Shown one piece after another: positions 52,619 through 61,609 of a stretch of DNA of 64,000 nucleotides (the stretch's first letter is position 1; each line of letters begins with the position of its first letter). A program made the translations under genes and the position numbers. The stretch is from contig NZ_BMWD01000024.1 of NCBI RefSeq assembly GCF_014651055.1, positions 1-64,000 of the forward strand. The letters run 5' to 3'. The stretch comes from Streptomyces fructofermentans (lineage in GTDB: Bacteria > Actinomycetota > Actinomycetes > Streptomycetales > Streptomycetaceae). The notes under the pieces were generated by a model. It saw only the letters and a program-made list of their open reading frames with translations. It was not told where the DNA came from and made no database searches.

Positions 52619-54289
52619 TCATCGAGATCCCGGAGCTGTCCGATCACCGGGTCCCGTCCCGTTGGCGCGGCCGACGCGCCCGGTGTCCGCCCCGCCCTGT
52701 CGGTCCGGGACCGAGCAGTCCAGGATCCGCCCGTCCACCGTCCCCACGACCAGGCGCTGCTGGTCGGCCCGGTACGCGGCGGACACCGGCGTGACCGGGT
52801 GCCCGTGGGCGCGCAGGGTGTGCCGGGCCCGCACCTCACCCGTCGCCGTGTCCAAGGTCTCCACCTCGCCGGTGAGGTACACGACGTACAACTTCCCCTC
52901 GTCGCCGTCGAGGTCGGCGAGCGGCTTGTCGGTGCGGTGCACCCAGCGCGCCTCTCCGCCCGGAAGCCGACGGCTCACGACATACGTGCCCTCGCGCGCT
53001 TTCGCGTAGGTGGCGCCCCGCTCGTACGACCGGCCCGCGTGGACGAGGGTGTCCGCCAGCTCGACCGCGGGGCCGTACCAGGGTTGCAGAGCGGACTCAG
53101 GGTCCCACCGGAGAGGAAAGAGAGCGCGAACCGTGGCGGGGCCGTGGGCGCCCGGAGGATCGATCGCGTTGACCCACGGAGAGTCGCCGTCCGGGCCGGG
53201 GCCGTCCACGTACAGGAGACGGGTGCTGCGTCTGACGCGCAGAGCAGGGGAGTTGGAGCGGCTGGGCGCGAGGTCGAGGTGACCCGCCGGCTGGTGCGTG
53301 GGGGCGAGCAGCAGCGCGGCGTGGGCGTCGCGGCCTCGCGGGCGCAGCGCGAGCCAGCCCTCGTCCGTGGCGCACAGTGCGGGCGGTGACGGCATGTCGA
53401 CGCTGTCCATCGCGCCGCCGTCCGCGGTCGAGATCCGCCGGACCGTGGTCGCGCGGTCGACCTGACGTCCTGTCGCATCGTCCCGCCGGTAGCCCCGGTA
53501 CGTCACCCACGCCGACTCGCCGTCGGGGGCCGCCTCGACCTGGACGCTCCCCTCTCCGACCCCCGGTAGAGCCCAGCTCAACCCGCCGGACGGGGACCAG
53601 CGTTCGAGGTCCGTGTGGCGGCCGGTGGCGAGCACACTTCCGTCGGCCAGCACCGCCAGGTCCCGCACCTCCGCCCGCCGCCGCCATCGACCGTCCGTCA
53701 ACCGCGCGAGGGTGTCCTCCACCTGCGGGTCGTAGAGGAGTCCGCTCTCCACCATCGGATGGCGTACGGCGTCGGGGTCGACCAGACCGGCCGGAGCGGA
53801 CAGCCAGTCCTCCACTCCTACGGCCAGCTCGAAACCCTTGCCGAAGCCGCCGTCCTTGTCCTCCGGTGACAGCAGCATCGCGAGCCTGCCGTCCTCCAGC
53901 CAGCGCAGATGGCGTACTTGGCGACTCTTGCTGAGCAGATTCGTCACGCGCCCGGTGTCCAGGTGCAGCAGCAGCAGTTGCCCCTGGAAGTCCCACGAGC
54001 CGTCGTAGCGGCCGGTGCCGACGGCGACGAGCGGCAGCTCGGGATGGGGCTCGATGGCACACACGGGGTAGCGCGAGGCGACGACGTGGCGGGGGCGGAG
54101 GGTGCCCGCCTCGTACACGCCGATCCGGTGGGCGAGCCAGTGGCCGCTGCCGCGCCACATGACGTGCCCGAGGTCGCCGGCGGCGATGACGCAGCCGTGG
54201 CGCTCGTCGGTCACCGCCCATACGGGCCGGCCGATCTCGGCGAACGGCTGGTCACCGAGTATCCGGCGGACGGTCAGCTCTTGCGGCAC
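52619..54289 (-). CDS. Large beta-propeller-like protein of unknown function
   Basis: GTG 54289, with GGGGAGA before it, gives 556 residues. The protein is built of repeated strand units (GHVMWRGSGHWLAHRIGVY, VRDLAVLADGSVLATGRHTD, KLYVVYLTGEVETLDTATGE, QQRLVVGTVDGRILDCSV) resembling WD40/PQQ-type propeller blades, without signal peptide. Tail is Gly/Arg-rich and poorly ordered. The intact domain set suggests a binding scaffold rather than an enzyme. I know no family name. Confidence 0.7.
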   Translation of the reverse strand: MPQELTVRRILGDQPFAEIGRPVWAVTDERHGCVIAAGDLGHVMWRGSGHWLAHRIGVYEAGTLRPRHVVASRYPVCAIEPHPELPLVAVGTGRYDGSWDFQGQLLLLHLDTGRVTNLLSKSRQVRHLRWLEDGRLAMLLSPEDKDGGFGKGFELAVGVEDWLSAPAGLVDPDAVRHPMVESGLLYDPQVEDTLARLTDGRWRRRAEVRDLAVLADGSVLATGRHTDLERWSPSGGLSWALPGVGEGSVQVEAAPDGESAWVTYRGYRRDDATGRQVDRATTVRRISTADGGAMDSVDMPSPPALCATDEGWLALRPRGRDAHAALLLAPTHQPAGHLDLAPSRSNSPALRVRRSTRLLYVDGPGPDGDSPWVNAIDPPGAHGPATVRALFPLRWDPESALQPWYGPAVELADTLVHAGRSYERGATYAKAREGTYVVSRRLPGGEARWVHRTDKPLADLDGDEGKLYVVYLTGEVETLDTATGEVRARHTLRAHGHPVTPVSAAYRADQQRLVVGTVDGRILDCSVPDRQGGADTGRVGRANGTGPGDRTAPGSR

Positions 54290-54426
54290 GACTTGTCTCC
54301 CCCCAGGGTGGCGCACAGTCTGCCAGGCGGACCCCGATCCTGTGGAGGCGTCGACCGTCTCCTCGCCGCACGGCTGGGCCCGACGGCGGACCCGGCGACG
54401 CCGGCCGGCCGCGGCATCGCGGTTCG

Positions 54427-56550
54427 TCAGAGGGCTTCCACGGCCCGCAGGACGAGTACGGCGATGTCGTCGGTGGGGTGGCCGCGGGGCCAGGAGTGGT
54501 GGACGAGGTCGTCGATGAGGCGGTCCGGCTCCGGTTCGCCCGCGAGGTACTGGGCGAGTTCGCCCGCCACCCTGTCGATGTCGGAGCCGGGGATCTCGAC
54601 GAGTCCGTCGGTGTAGAGGGCGAGGGTCGTCCCCAGGGGCATCGGGGCCGTGGTGATCGGGTACGGCAGGTCGACGCCGACGCCGAGCAGCGGGCCCGGC
54701 TCGATGTCGAGCACGGTGGGCGGCCGTCCGGGATGGTGCAGCAGCGGGGCGACGTGGCCCGCGCTGGCCAGGCTGACCTGCCGGCGTGCCAGGTCGACGT
54801 GGGCGTACAGGCAGGAGACGAGGAGGTCGGGTTCCAGGTCGGCGAGGACGCGGTTGGTACGGGCCAGGACCTCGTCCGGCCGGGAGCCCGCCGTGGCGTG
54901 GACGGCGGTGCGGACCTGTCCCATGAGGGCGGCGGCCGCGACGTTGTGGCCCTGGACGTCACCGATGACGGCGGCCGCCGTGTCCTCGTCGAGGCGGATC
55001 AAGTCGTAGAAGTCGCCGCCGATGTCCATGCCGTGCCCGGCCGGGAGGTAGCGCGCGGCCACTTCCAGGCCGGGGAGGGCGGGCAGGCTGCGCGGGAGGA
55101 GTGCCTGCTGGAGGGTGTGGGCGAGTCCGTGCTTGGCGTCGTAGAGCCTCGCCCGGTCCAGGGCCTGGGCGATGAGGCCGGCGAGTGAGGTGAGGACGGC
55201 CCGTTCGTCGGCCGTGAACGTATGGGGTCGCTGATAGGTCAGGATGCAGCAGCCGACGGGACGGCCGCTGCTGACGAGCGGGAGGAAGGCCCATGCCTGC
55301 TTGCCGCTGATCCGGGGCGCGTCCGGGTAGTGGCGGGCGAGTTCGCCGGGGTCGGCGAAGAACGAGGGGGTGCCGCTGACCAGTGCCTCGCCGGCCGGGG
55401 TGAGGCGGGTGTCCAGGCGAAGGCCGTCGAGGCGTTCGATGGTCCGCTGGTCGTAGCCGTAGTGGCCGGTGATCTTGAGGCGGCCGGCGTCGGCGGCCGA
55501 CAGGACCATGCTGTCGGCTCCGAACGCGGGGAGGATCTGGACGGCGATCAGGTCGACGACGTCCTGCACGCCGACGACCTCCGTGAGGGCGGCGGCCAGG
55601 TGCACCAGTTGGTACAGCCGGCCGACGGATGCCGCGGGCACCGACGGAGCGGCCGTGGCCCGCGTCGACTCCGCCTGGGGGCTGCGAGGTGTGATCCGGA
55701 CGCTGATGCCGCTGGAATCGGGGTGGAGTTCCACGTCGAGCCAGTTGGCGGGGGGCCGCAGGACGGGGAAGGAGACGACCTCTCGGCTGATGACCGCGGC
55801 GCGGTAGTGGTCCTCCACCTGGATCTGGTCCATCCAGGGCAGGGACTGCCACGGCTGCGTGCCCAGGAGCCGGTCCGGATCGAGGCCGAGCATGTCCGCG
55901 GCCCTGCTGGTGAGAAAGGTGATGCGGCCCTGCAGGTCCAGCGCCACGAAGCCCTCCGGCAGCCGTTCCGCGCAGTCCACGGCGGCCTGCGCCGCGGTTG
56001 CGCGCCGCTCGGAGGCGGCCGACACCGGAATGACGCGGGGCTGGTCCGGCGGCACGACCGTTCCGCCCGCGTCCTCGATCACCCTCGCCACACGCCGGCC
56101 GAGCGAGACGAAGTGCCCTCGCTCGCGTGGCGACACCCGCCCGGAGTGGTTGGCGGGCCAGACCAGGAACAGCACGCCCCAGTTGCGGTTCCTGCCGGCG
56201 AGGGGTACCGCGGCGAACGCGAACCGGTAGGGCATCGCCGCCGCGGTGTGCGGATACGAGCGGGCCATCTCCTCCGGCGAGCCCACCCACACGAGACGGT
56301 CCTCGCGGAACGCCTCGCCGATCGGGACGGGGGAGGTCACGGCCACGCGCCGCCAGGACACCGCCACGTCGACGGGCAACCCGCAGGCCACCGTCAGGCA
56401 CAGCAGCCGCCTGGTCTCGTCCAGCAGGAAGATCCCGCCGGCCGACGCACCGGTGCGTCGCACGGCGCCCACGAGTGCCTCGTCCAGCGGCTCCGTGTCA
56501 CCGGGTGCCCCGGAGCCTTCCGTCACGGGACCGTTCGGATCGGCCGGCAT
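54427..56550 (-). CDS. GAF-PAS-GAF-PP2C (SpoIIE/RsbU-type) phosphatase
   Basis: The 707-residue protein shows GAF1 (about 20-160: SAGGIFLLDETRRLLCLTVA), PAS (about 195-290: GFVALDLQGRITFLTSRAAD), GAF2 (about 315-465: FGADSMVLSAADAGRLKITG) and a PP2C domain from about 480 (LEVAARYLPAGHGMDIGGDF followed by YDLI; VIGDVQGHNVAAAALMGQVR; ALYTDGLVEIPGSD). The acidic residues that bind two Mg/Mn ions are present. Such proteins dephosphorylate anti-anti-sigma factors (STAS domain) and so steer sigma-factor partner switching. No partner anti-sigma genes lie adjacent. Confidence 0.92.
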   Translation of the reverse strand: MPADPNGPVTEGSGAPGDTEPLDEALVGAVRRTGASAGGIFLLDETRRLLCLTVACGLPVDVAVSWRRVAVTSPVPIGEAFREDRLVWVGSPEEMARSYPHTAAAMPYRFAFAAVPLAGRNRNWGVLFLVWPANHSGRVSPRERGHFVSLGRRVARVIEDAGGTVVPPDQPRVIPVSAASERRATAAQAAVDCAERLPEGFVALDLQGRITFLTSRAADMLGLDPDRLLGTQPWQSLPWMDQIQVEDHYRAAVISREVVSFPVLRPPANWLDVELHPDSSGISVRITPRSPQAESTRATAAPSVPAASVGRLYQLVHLAAALTEVVGVQDVVDLIAVQILPAFGADSMVLSAADAGRLKITGHYGYDQRTIERLDGLRLDTRLTPAGEALVSGTPSFFADPGELARHYPDAPRISGKQAWAFLPLVSSGRPVGCCILTYQRPHTFTADERAVLTSLAGLIAQALDRARLYDAKHGLAHTLQQALLPRSLPALPGLEVAARYLPAGHGMDIGGDFYDLIRLDEDTAAAVIGDVQGHNVAAAALMGQVRTAVHATAGSRPDEVLARTNRVLADLEPDLLVSCLYAHVDLARRQVSLASAGHVAPLLHHPGRPPTVLDIEPGPLLGVGVDLPYPITTAPMPLGTTLALYTDGLVEIPGSDIDRVAGELAQYLAGEPEPDRLIDDLVHHSWPRGHPTDDIAVLVLRAVEAL

Positions 56551-57066
56551 AGCCGTTGAGCCCCTTTCGGCCGGATCACCCCACAGCCCAGACCACGCGC
56601 ACGCATATCATGACAATACGCCGCGAAAACGATCCTGCTGAGCCGCGGTGCGGTGCTGGAGCCCGGCGTGCGGCTTCGCAGCCGCCCTCCCCGCTGCTCC
56701 TCCCCCATCGTCGGCGGCCACCGCCACCCGGTGACCTCGGCGAGCCCCGGCGACCTCGGCCGCCCCTGGCCCTGCCGGGCTGCCGGACCGCCGGGCCACC
56801 GGACTGCCGAACCGTTCGGTCGCCGGGCGCGGGCCGCCGGACCGATGGGCTGCTCGGTCGCCGGGCGCGGGCCGCCGGGCCGGCGCTGCGCCTCTACGTC
56901 AGCGAGCCGCCGACCCGGAGCCTCGCCCGCCCCCGGCGACGGCGCCGCCTCGCACCCAGGCGCGAAGTGTGCCGCCCATCGCACACATGACCGCCGCGAG
57001 GCGGGAAAACCGGACAGGTGATGACCCTGGCATCCGGCCCAGGGGCCCCGGGAGGAGATCGGGCTC
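56551..57066. other. GC-rich intergenic region with a direct repeat
   Basis: The 25-base unit beginning tcggtcgccgggcgcgg occurs at 56816-56840 and 56854-56878 (period 38). Open frames are present on both strands but lack codon and family support. It lies between divergent genes and should hold their promoters. Confidence 0.4.
56816..56878. repeat. Two-copy 25-bp direct repeat
   Basis: Identical 25-mers spaced 38 bp apart in a very GC-rich stretch; probably replication slippage in simple sequence. Confidence 0.6.
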
Positions 57067-57387
57067 GTGGAGAGGTCACCGCTGTCGGAGAACGAGCGCC
57101 GAGTGCTCGCACAGATGGAACACGCGCTGCGGCAGGACAGGCACTTCGCCCTGCGGATGGGCGACCAGGTCCCCGTCCAGCGGCCTCGCCGCCGGGGTCT
57201 TCCGGAGGCCATGGGTTCGGGGCGCGGCCTGGTCCTGCTCTGCCTGCTGTCACTCGCGCTGATGATCACGGGAATCGCCACCGCCCACACACCGGTCACC
57301 GTCGCGTTCGCCGCGGTCTGGACCGCGACCCTGGCGCTGGCGGCCGTGTGGCTGTTCGCCCGCTCCGCGCGACGTCGCCGCCGGTGA
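57067..57387 (+). CDS. DUF3040 membrane protein
   Basis: The 106-residue protein begins MERSPLSENERRVLAQMEHALRQD, the classic DUF3040 opening, and has two membrane helices (GLVLLCLLSLALMITGIA; VAFAAVWTATLALAAVWLF) and a basic tail. DUF3040 proteins are small actinobacterial membrane proteins of unknown function, often linked to cell envelope and morphogenesis. GTG 57067. Confidence 0.85.
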   Translation: MERSPLSENERRVLAQMEHALRQDRHFALRMGDQVPVQRPRRRGLPEAMGSGRGLVLLCLLSLALMITGIATAHTPVTVAFAAVWTATLALAAVWLFARSARRRRR

Positions 57388-57684
57388 CCGGCGGCCCGCC
57401 GTTCCGCCGGCTCCGGGAGAGCCGTCTCGCTCCGGTGCCGTTCGCCCGGTCCGGACCGCTGAAGACGTAACACCAACGCGCCTCCGCGTTTGACGGTCGC
57501 CGTGCCCCCGGCGACCGTGGGAGGAGGAACCGCACGGCGAAGGGACCCCCGCGCCACGTGCCTGCGAGCGGTCTCGGCAGGCCCGACGGTCTCGTCGGCG
57601 GTCGGCGGTGCGTGGGATCGCCGCACGGCCTCCCCGCCGCCCCGCGACATGACTTCCCTCCCCCAGTGCAAGGGAGCACAGCCC

Positions 57685-58944
57685 ATGACCGACGCTCGGC
57701 CCGAGCACACCGGAGCGGACCGGACTTCCACCGCCGGCCCGTCGGCCCTCCCCCCGCACCGTCTGGACGGCCGCGTGGCCGCGCTCCCCGGCCCGGTCAC
57801 GGACCTCCGGCGGGTGGGCATCTCCCCGGACCACTGGTACCCGGTGGCGACCTCCCGGAAGGTGCGCCGGAACCGGACCTTCGCTGCGGTGTTCGCAGGC
57901 GAGCGGATCGCCCTCTACAGGGGGCGCAGCGGCACGGTCCACGCCCTCGAGGACCGCTGCGCGCACCGTCAGGTACCGCTGAGCATGGGCGTGGTGGAGG
58001 GCGACATCCTGCGCTGCTGCTACCACGCGTGGGCCTATCGCGGTGACGGCCGCATCTCGCAGATCCCCTATCTCCCGAAGGGGTGCGAACGCCCGCCGCG
58101 CGGTGTGCGCTCCTTCCCGGTCCGCGAGGCTTACGGGCTGGTGTTCGTCTTCCCCGGCGATCCCGCCCTGGCCGAAGAGGCGCCGTTCCCGTTCCTGCCG
58201 GAGTACGAGTCGGCGGCCCACCGCACGATGACCTTCTCGCGCACGGTGCGCTGCCACTACTCGTTCATGCACGAGAACCTGCTCGACATGAACCACCAGT
58301 TCCTGCACCGGAGCGTGCTCGGCAGGATCAAGCCCGAACTGCTCGGTTACGAGTCCGGCCCGAGGCATGTCGAGGCGCGATACCTGTTCGTGCCGGCGGG
58401 AGGCCGCAAGGACCGCGGCGCGGGTCTGCTCTCCGCGGAGGGTGTCGGCGGCCGGGACAGGCCGGACGTCATCACCATCCGTACCGAGTACCCGTACCAG
58501 ACGCTGCGCGGTGTCCCCGAGGGCAACGACCTGCCGGCGTTCTCGCTCTGGGCCGCCTATGTGCCGGAGGACGCCGAGCAGCGCGTCTGCCATGCCTACG
58601 GTCTGCTGACGATCGCGAAGCCGTCCGTGCCCGGGGCGCTGGAGCTCGCGTGGCCGCTGATCCGTCGCTTCACCGAGCGCGTGTTCGCCCAGGACCGGAT
58701 GGCGGTCGAGGCCGAGCAGCGTGCCTGGGACGAGCAGGACGAGGACCGCAACCACGAGGTGTTCCCGCTGATTCTCGACGTCCGTGACGTCCTGCGCGCC
58801 AACGGGGTGCCGTTGCGGGCGGAGCCGTCGCCCGGATGCGGTCCGTGCGGTCTCGCCGGACCGCAGCGTGCCGAGGTCCCCGACCGGGTCGGGGCGGTGC
58901 GGTCCTCGGACCTGGCAACGGAGGGCGCCGCCGAGGCCGAGTAG
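57685..58944 (+). CDS. Rieske-type aromatic-ring-hydroxylating oxygenase
   Basis: The 419-residue protein has a Rieske [2Fe-2S] motif, LEDRCAHRQVPLSMG (C-x-H) then ILRCCYHAWAY (C-x-x-H), at about residues 88-120. The mononuclear iron site is seen in FMHENLLDMNHQFLHRSVLG with two His and a bridging Asp; the third ligand cannot be asserted. It resembles single-component-type Rieske oxygenases (steroid/KshA-like or phytanoyl-type). No ferredoxin or reductase gene is adjacent, so it must use others. ATG 57685 with AAGGGAG. A Cys-rich tail (SPGCGPCG) is unusual. Confidence 0.88.
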   Translation: MTDARPEHTGADRTSTAGPSALPPHRLDGRVAALPGPVTDLRRVGISPDHWYPVATSRKVRRNRTFAAVFAGERIALYRGRSGTVHALEDRCAHRQVPLSMGVVEGDILRCCYHAWAYRGDGRISQIPYLPKGCERPPRGVRSFPVREAYGLVFVFPGDPALAEEAPFPFLPEYESAAHRTMTFSRTVRCHYSFMHENLLDMNHQFLHRSVLGRIKPELLGYESGPRHVEARYLFVPAGGRKDRGAGLLSAEGVGGRDRPDVITIRTEYPYQTLRGVPEGNDLPAFSLWAAYVPEDAEQRVCHAYGLLTIAKPSVPGALELAWPLIRRFTERVFAQDRMAVEAEQRAWDEQDEDRNHEVFPLILDVRDVLRANGVPLRAEPSPGCGPCGLAGPQRAEVPDRVGAVRSSDLATEGAAEAE

Positions 58945-59382
58945 GCGCCTCGTCGCGCGTGTCGGACGCCTCGGCCCGTCGGACACGGCCGAACCGGCGC
59001 CCGAGGATGCGACGCCGGATCCGCCGGCCCGGCGGCGCGTCGCCCCGCAACTGACGTGGTCCATGGGTCCGCCCGGCCCATGTGAGCCACGTGATCGAGC
59101 GGCGTTCCGGCCCGAACCCGCCGTCCCGTCGACGCCTCACCTGCCGACGGCACATGTCCGGACGTGCTCGGGCGCAATGCCGACAGTGTCCGGACCGGCG
59201 CCGACTCGGCATGGCAGGGCCACGGTTGCAGCATGACGACGGGCGCGGCCGGCAACGCGAGGGCGGCTGCGCGGGGTTGGCGGGCGGAGCCCTGTGGTGC
59301 AGTTCCGGCCGCGCCTGTTCGCCGGGGGGCTCGACCGGCTACGCTCGCCTCGGCATGAGCGGGCGACCAGGGAGATCCATCG
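58945..59382. other. Intergenic region without a gene
   Basis: Very GC-rich; two copies of gtccggac (59157-59164 and 59193-59200) are the only repeats noticed. No coding frame is supported. Confidence 0.35.
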
Positions 59383-59733
59383 GTGACGGACGCGTATGAG
59401 CCCTCACTCGCCGAGACGCTGCGCCGCATCGCCGAGGCCGCCGACCACGTGCCCGGTCCTGTCACCGACCCGCTCGACGGGTGCGGACACCTGCGCGGAG
59501 CGGGCGTTTCGCGCGACGAGGCGACGACCGTGCCTGCCGATGCCGGAGGGCCCCGGACGGACCGCCCGGCAACGCCCGCCCGCCGCGCGCGGCACACCAC
59601 CGGGATCACTTGCCCGCTCGCGCACCCGGTGCCGCAGGCCCCCCGGGCCGGGGGGTCGAGGCGAAGAGGACCAGGTGGCAGGGATCGGGTGGCGGTCACA
59701 GCTCGTAACGACGTCCCGCAGGGAGCATGGTGA
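59383..59733 (+). pseudogene. Degraded XRE-type regulator gene upstream of the ImmA/IrrE peptidase
   Basis: The first codons from GTG 59383 read MTDAYEPSLAETLRRIAEAA, close to the N-terminus of the short XRE regulators that normally precede ImmA/IrrE genes in Streptomyces (xxPSLAETLxRL). After about residue 22 all helix-turn-helix resemblance disappears and the frame becomes low-complexity. I interpret it as a regulator that lost its DNA-binding part by deletion or frameshift; a bona fide different small protein is possible. The last codon overlaps the next gene's start. Confidence 0.5.
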
Positions 59734-60278
59734 GTAGGGGCACGACGCACAAGGCGATGCGCCGGCTCGCGGAGAGTTTCACCGCGAGCCTCGACACCCT
59801 GGACCTGCAACGACCCGTCGACCCCGAGATCCTGCTCGACGAGCTGGTACGGATCGCCGCCGCCAAGCGCGGTCGCAACGTGGTGCTGCGCCGCGAGATC
59901 TTCCCCCCGGACACCGCCACGGGCCTGTGGATGGAGCTGGAGGAGTTCGACATCATCGCCGTCGACCGGCGGGCCGCGGTCTGGCACCAGGTCGTCATCG
60001 TCGGCCACGAGATCTGGCACATGCTCAAGGGCAACTGCGGCGTCCATCTCGGTGAACAGGGCCAGGCCGCACGCCTGTTGAGTCCGGACGGCGATCTCGG
60101 CGACGCGGTGGCCCTCGCCACCCGCACGACGTTCCACGAGGAGGCCGAGCGGGAGGCCGAGAAGTTCGGGCTGCTGCTGAGCCGAACGCTGACTTCGTGG
60201 ATGGAGGCATCGCAGGAGGTGGGCACGAGCAGTCTCGCCGACCGTATCGGGGCCTCGCTGGGACACCGTGGCCGCTAG
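59727..60278 (+). CDS. ImmA/IrrE-family metallopeptidase
   Basis: The 183-residue protein contains the zinc site VVIVGHEIWHMLKGN (HExxH) at about residues 92-106, preceded by the usual VWHQVVIVGHE strand and followed by FHEEAEREAEKFGLLL, whose Glu is the third ligand. This is the ImmA/IrrE peptidase domain, which cleaves repressor proteins (ImmR in ICEBs1, DdrO in Deinococcus). ATG 59727 has a GGGAG. It likely works with an XRE repressor; the adjacent one is decayed. Two multi-pass membrane genes follow. Confidence 0.88.
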   Translation: MVSRGTTHKAMRRLAESFTASLDTLDLQRPVDPEILLDELVRIAAAKRGRNVVLRREIFPPDTATGLWMELEEFDIIAVDRRAAVWHQVVIVGHEIWHMLKGNCGVHLGEQGQAARLLSPDGDLGDAVALATRTTFHEEAEREAEKFGLLLSRTLTSWMEASQEVGTSSLADRIGASLGHRGR

Positions 60279-60429
60279 CGTCCTCCGAGCCCGACCACCG
60301 CAATCCGCTCGGGCCCGCCGACCGGCAGGCCCGGTCCCCCGCGCACCCGGACCGCACCCCACAGCCCCGGCGTCCGGCGCCGCGTCCGAGCATCCTTCGC
60401 TCCCCCACGGCCAGAAGGAGTCCCCGCGC

Positions 60430-61593
60430 GTGAAGCCCACGTCCATGTACCTGGCTCCGGTTCTCCTCCTGTGCCTCGCCTTCGTCGTCCACCTGCCCGG
60501 ACGCAGGAAGTGGCGCATCCCGGTGGTGCGTTCCGGATACGCGGTGCTGCTCATCGGAGCCGTGACCCTCTTCCACGCGCAGCCTCCCGTCATCGCGGAG
60601 GTGAACGCGTTCACCGGCACAGCCAACTTCTCCGCCCCGCTGGTCTACGCCCTCAACACGGCGTTCTCCGGAGCAGTTCTGGGCCTGGTCATCAACTGGC
60701 GGGGCGGCGACCCCGTCAGGGCGCACCGCGTATGGCTGCACTGTGTGAGCGTCTACAGCGCCTGCGCGGTCCTGATCGTGGTCCTGTTCGTGCTCGGAGA
60801 CGCTCCGGTGGAGCGCCTGACCGACTTCGACAGCTACTACGCCAACACCCCGTACATCCGCGAGATGATCCTGCTCTATCTGGCCGCGCACAGCTTCGCC
60901 ATGATCACCATGCTGCGGCTGTGCGTGTCGTGGCAGCGCGAGGTCAGCGGCATGCTCCGGGCCGGCCTGCTCCTCGTCGTGATCGGCGCGTTCCTCGACA
61001 TCGTGGGCTTCCAGGCCACCAAGTACATCTCGGTCGTGGCCCGGTGGGCCGGACACGACCTCGACTTCCTCTCGACCTCCGTCGCCCCGGTCGCGGTGAG
61101 CGTCGCAGGGCTGTTCGTCGCCCTCGGATTCATCGTGCCGCGCGCCAGCGGCCAGTGGGAGGCTCTGATCGACCACCGGGCTCTCGGCGTTCTGTGGGCC
61201 GCGGTGCGCCACGTCACGCCGCCGCTGCAACCGGCCTCCCCGTGGTGGCAGTTGCCCGCGGAACGGCTCGCCTGCAGGCAGACCGCCATCCACGACGCGC
61301 TGCTGCGGCTGCACCCCCACTTCTCCGAGGAGGTGCTCGGCCGGGCGCGTGCGTGCGCTCTCGCCGAGGGCCGCGGCCCTCGGGAGGCCGAGACGCTCGC
61401 GGAGGCCGCGGTCGTACGGGACGCCCTCGCCTCCCACGCCGCTGAGCTGGCGCCGACGAACGCGGCCGGAACCTGTGAACTGCGGGCGACCCGGGAGTCC
61501 GTGTACGCCCTGGTGTCGCTGTCCCGGTCCCTGTCCCACGACTTCGCCGACCCGAGCCTGCACACTCCTGCGCAGTCACCGAGCCAGGCATGA
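60430..61593 (+). CDS. MAB_1171c-like multi-pass membrane protein, copy 1
   Basis: GTG 60430, nine bases after AAGGAG, gives 387 residues. About seven hydrophobic segments occur in residues 1-230 (LAPVLLLCLAFVVHL; GYAVLLIGAVTLFHA; GAVLGLVINW; ACAVLIVVLFVLGDA; LLYLAAHSFAMITML; GLLLVVIGAFLDIV), then a soluble C-terminus (QTAIHDALLRLHPHFSEEVL). This layout and the partner peptidase match the MAB_1171c/DUF6545-type putative transporters. A paralogue with the same architecture follows immediately. Confidence 0.8.
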   Translation: MKPTSMYLAPVLLLCLAFVVHLPGRRKWRIPVVRSGYAVLLIGAVTLFHAQPPVIAEVNAFTGTANFSAPLVYALNTAFSGAVLGLVINWRGGDPVRAHRVWLHCVSVYSACAVLIVVLFVLGDAPVERLTDFDSYYANTPYIREMILLYLAAHSFAMITMLRLCVSWQREVSGMLRAGLLLVVIGAFLDIVGFQATKYISVVARWAGHDLDFLSTSVAPVAVSVAGLFVALGFIVPRASGQWEALIDHRALGVLWAAVRHVTPPLQPASPWWQLPAERLACRQTAIHDALLRLHPHFSEEVLGRARACALAEGRGPREAETLAEAAVVRDALASHAAELAPTNAAGTCELRATRESVYALVSLSRSLSHDFADPSLHTPAQSPSQA

Positions 61594-61609
61594 TGGAGGA
61601 GAGAGGAAG

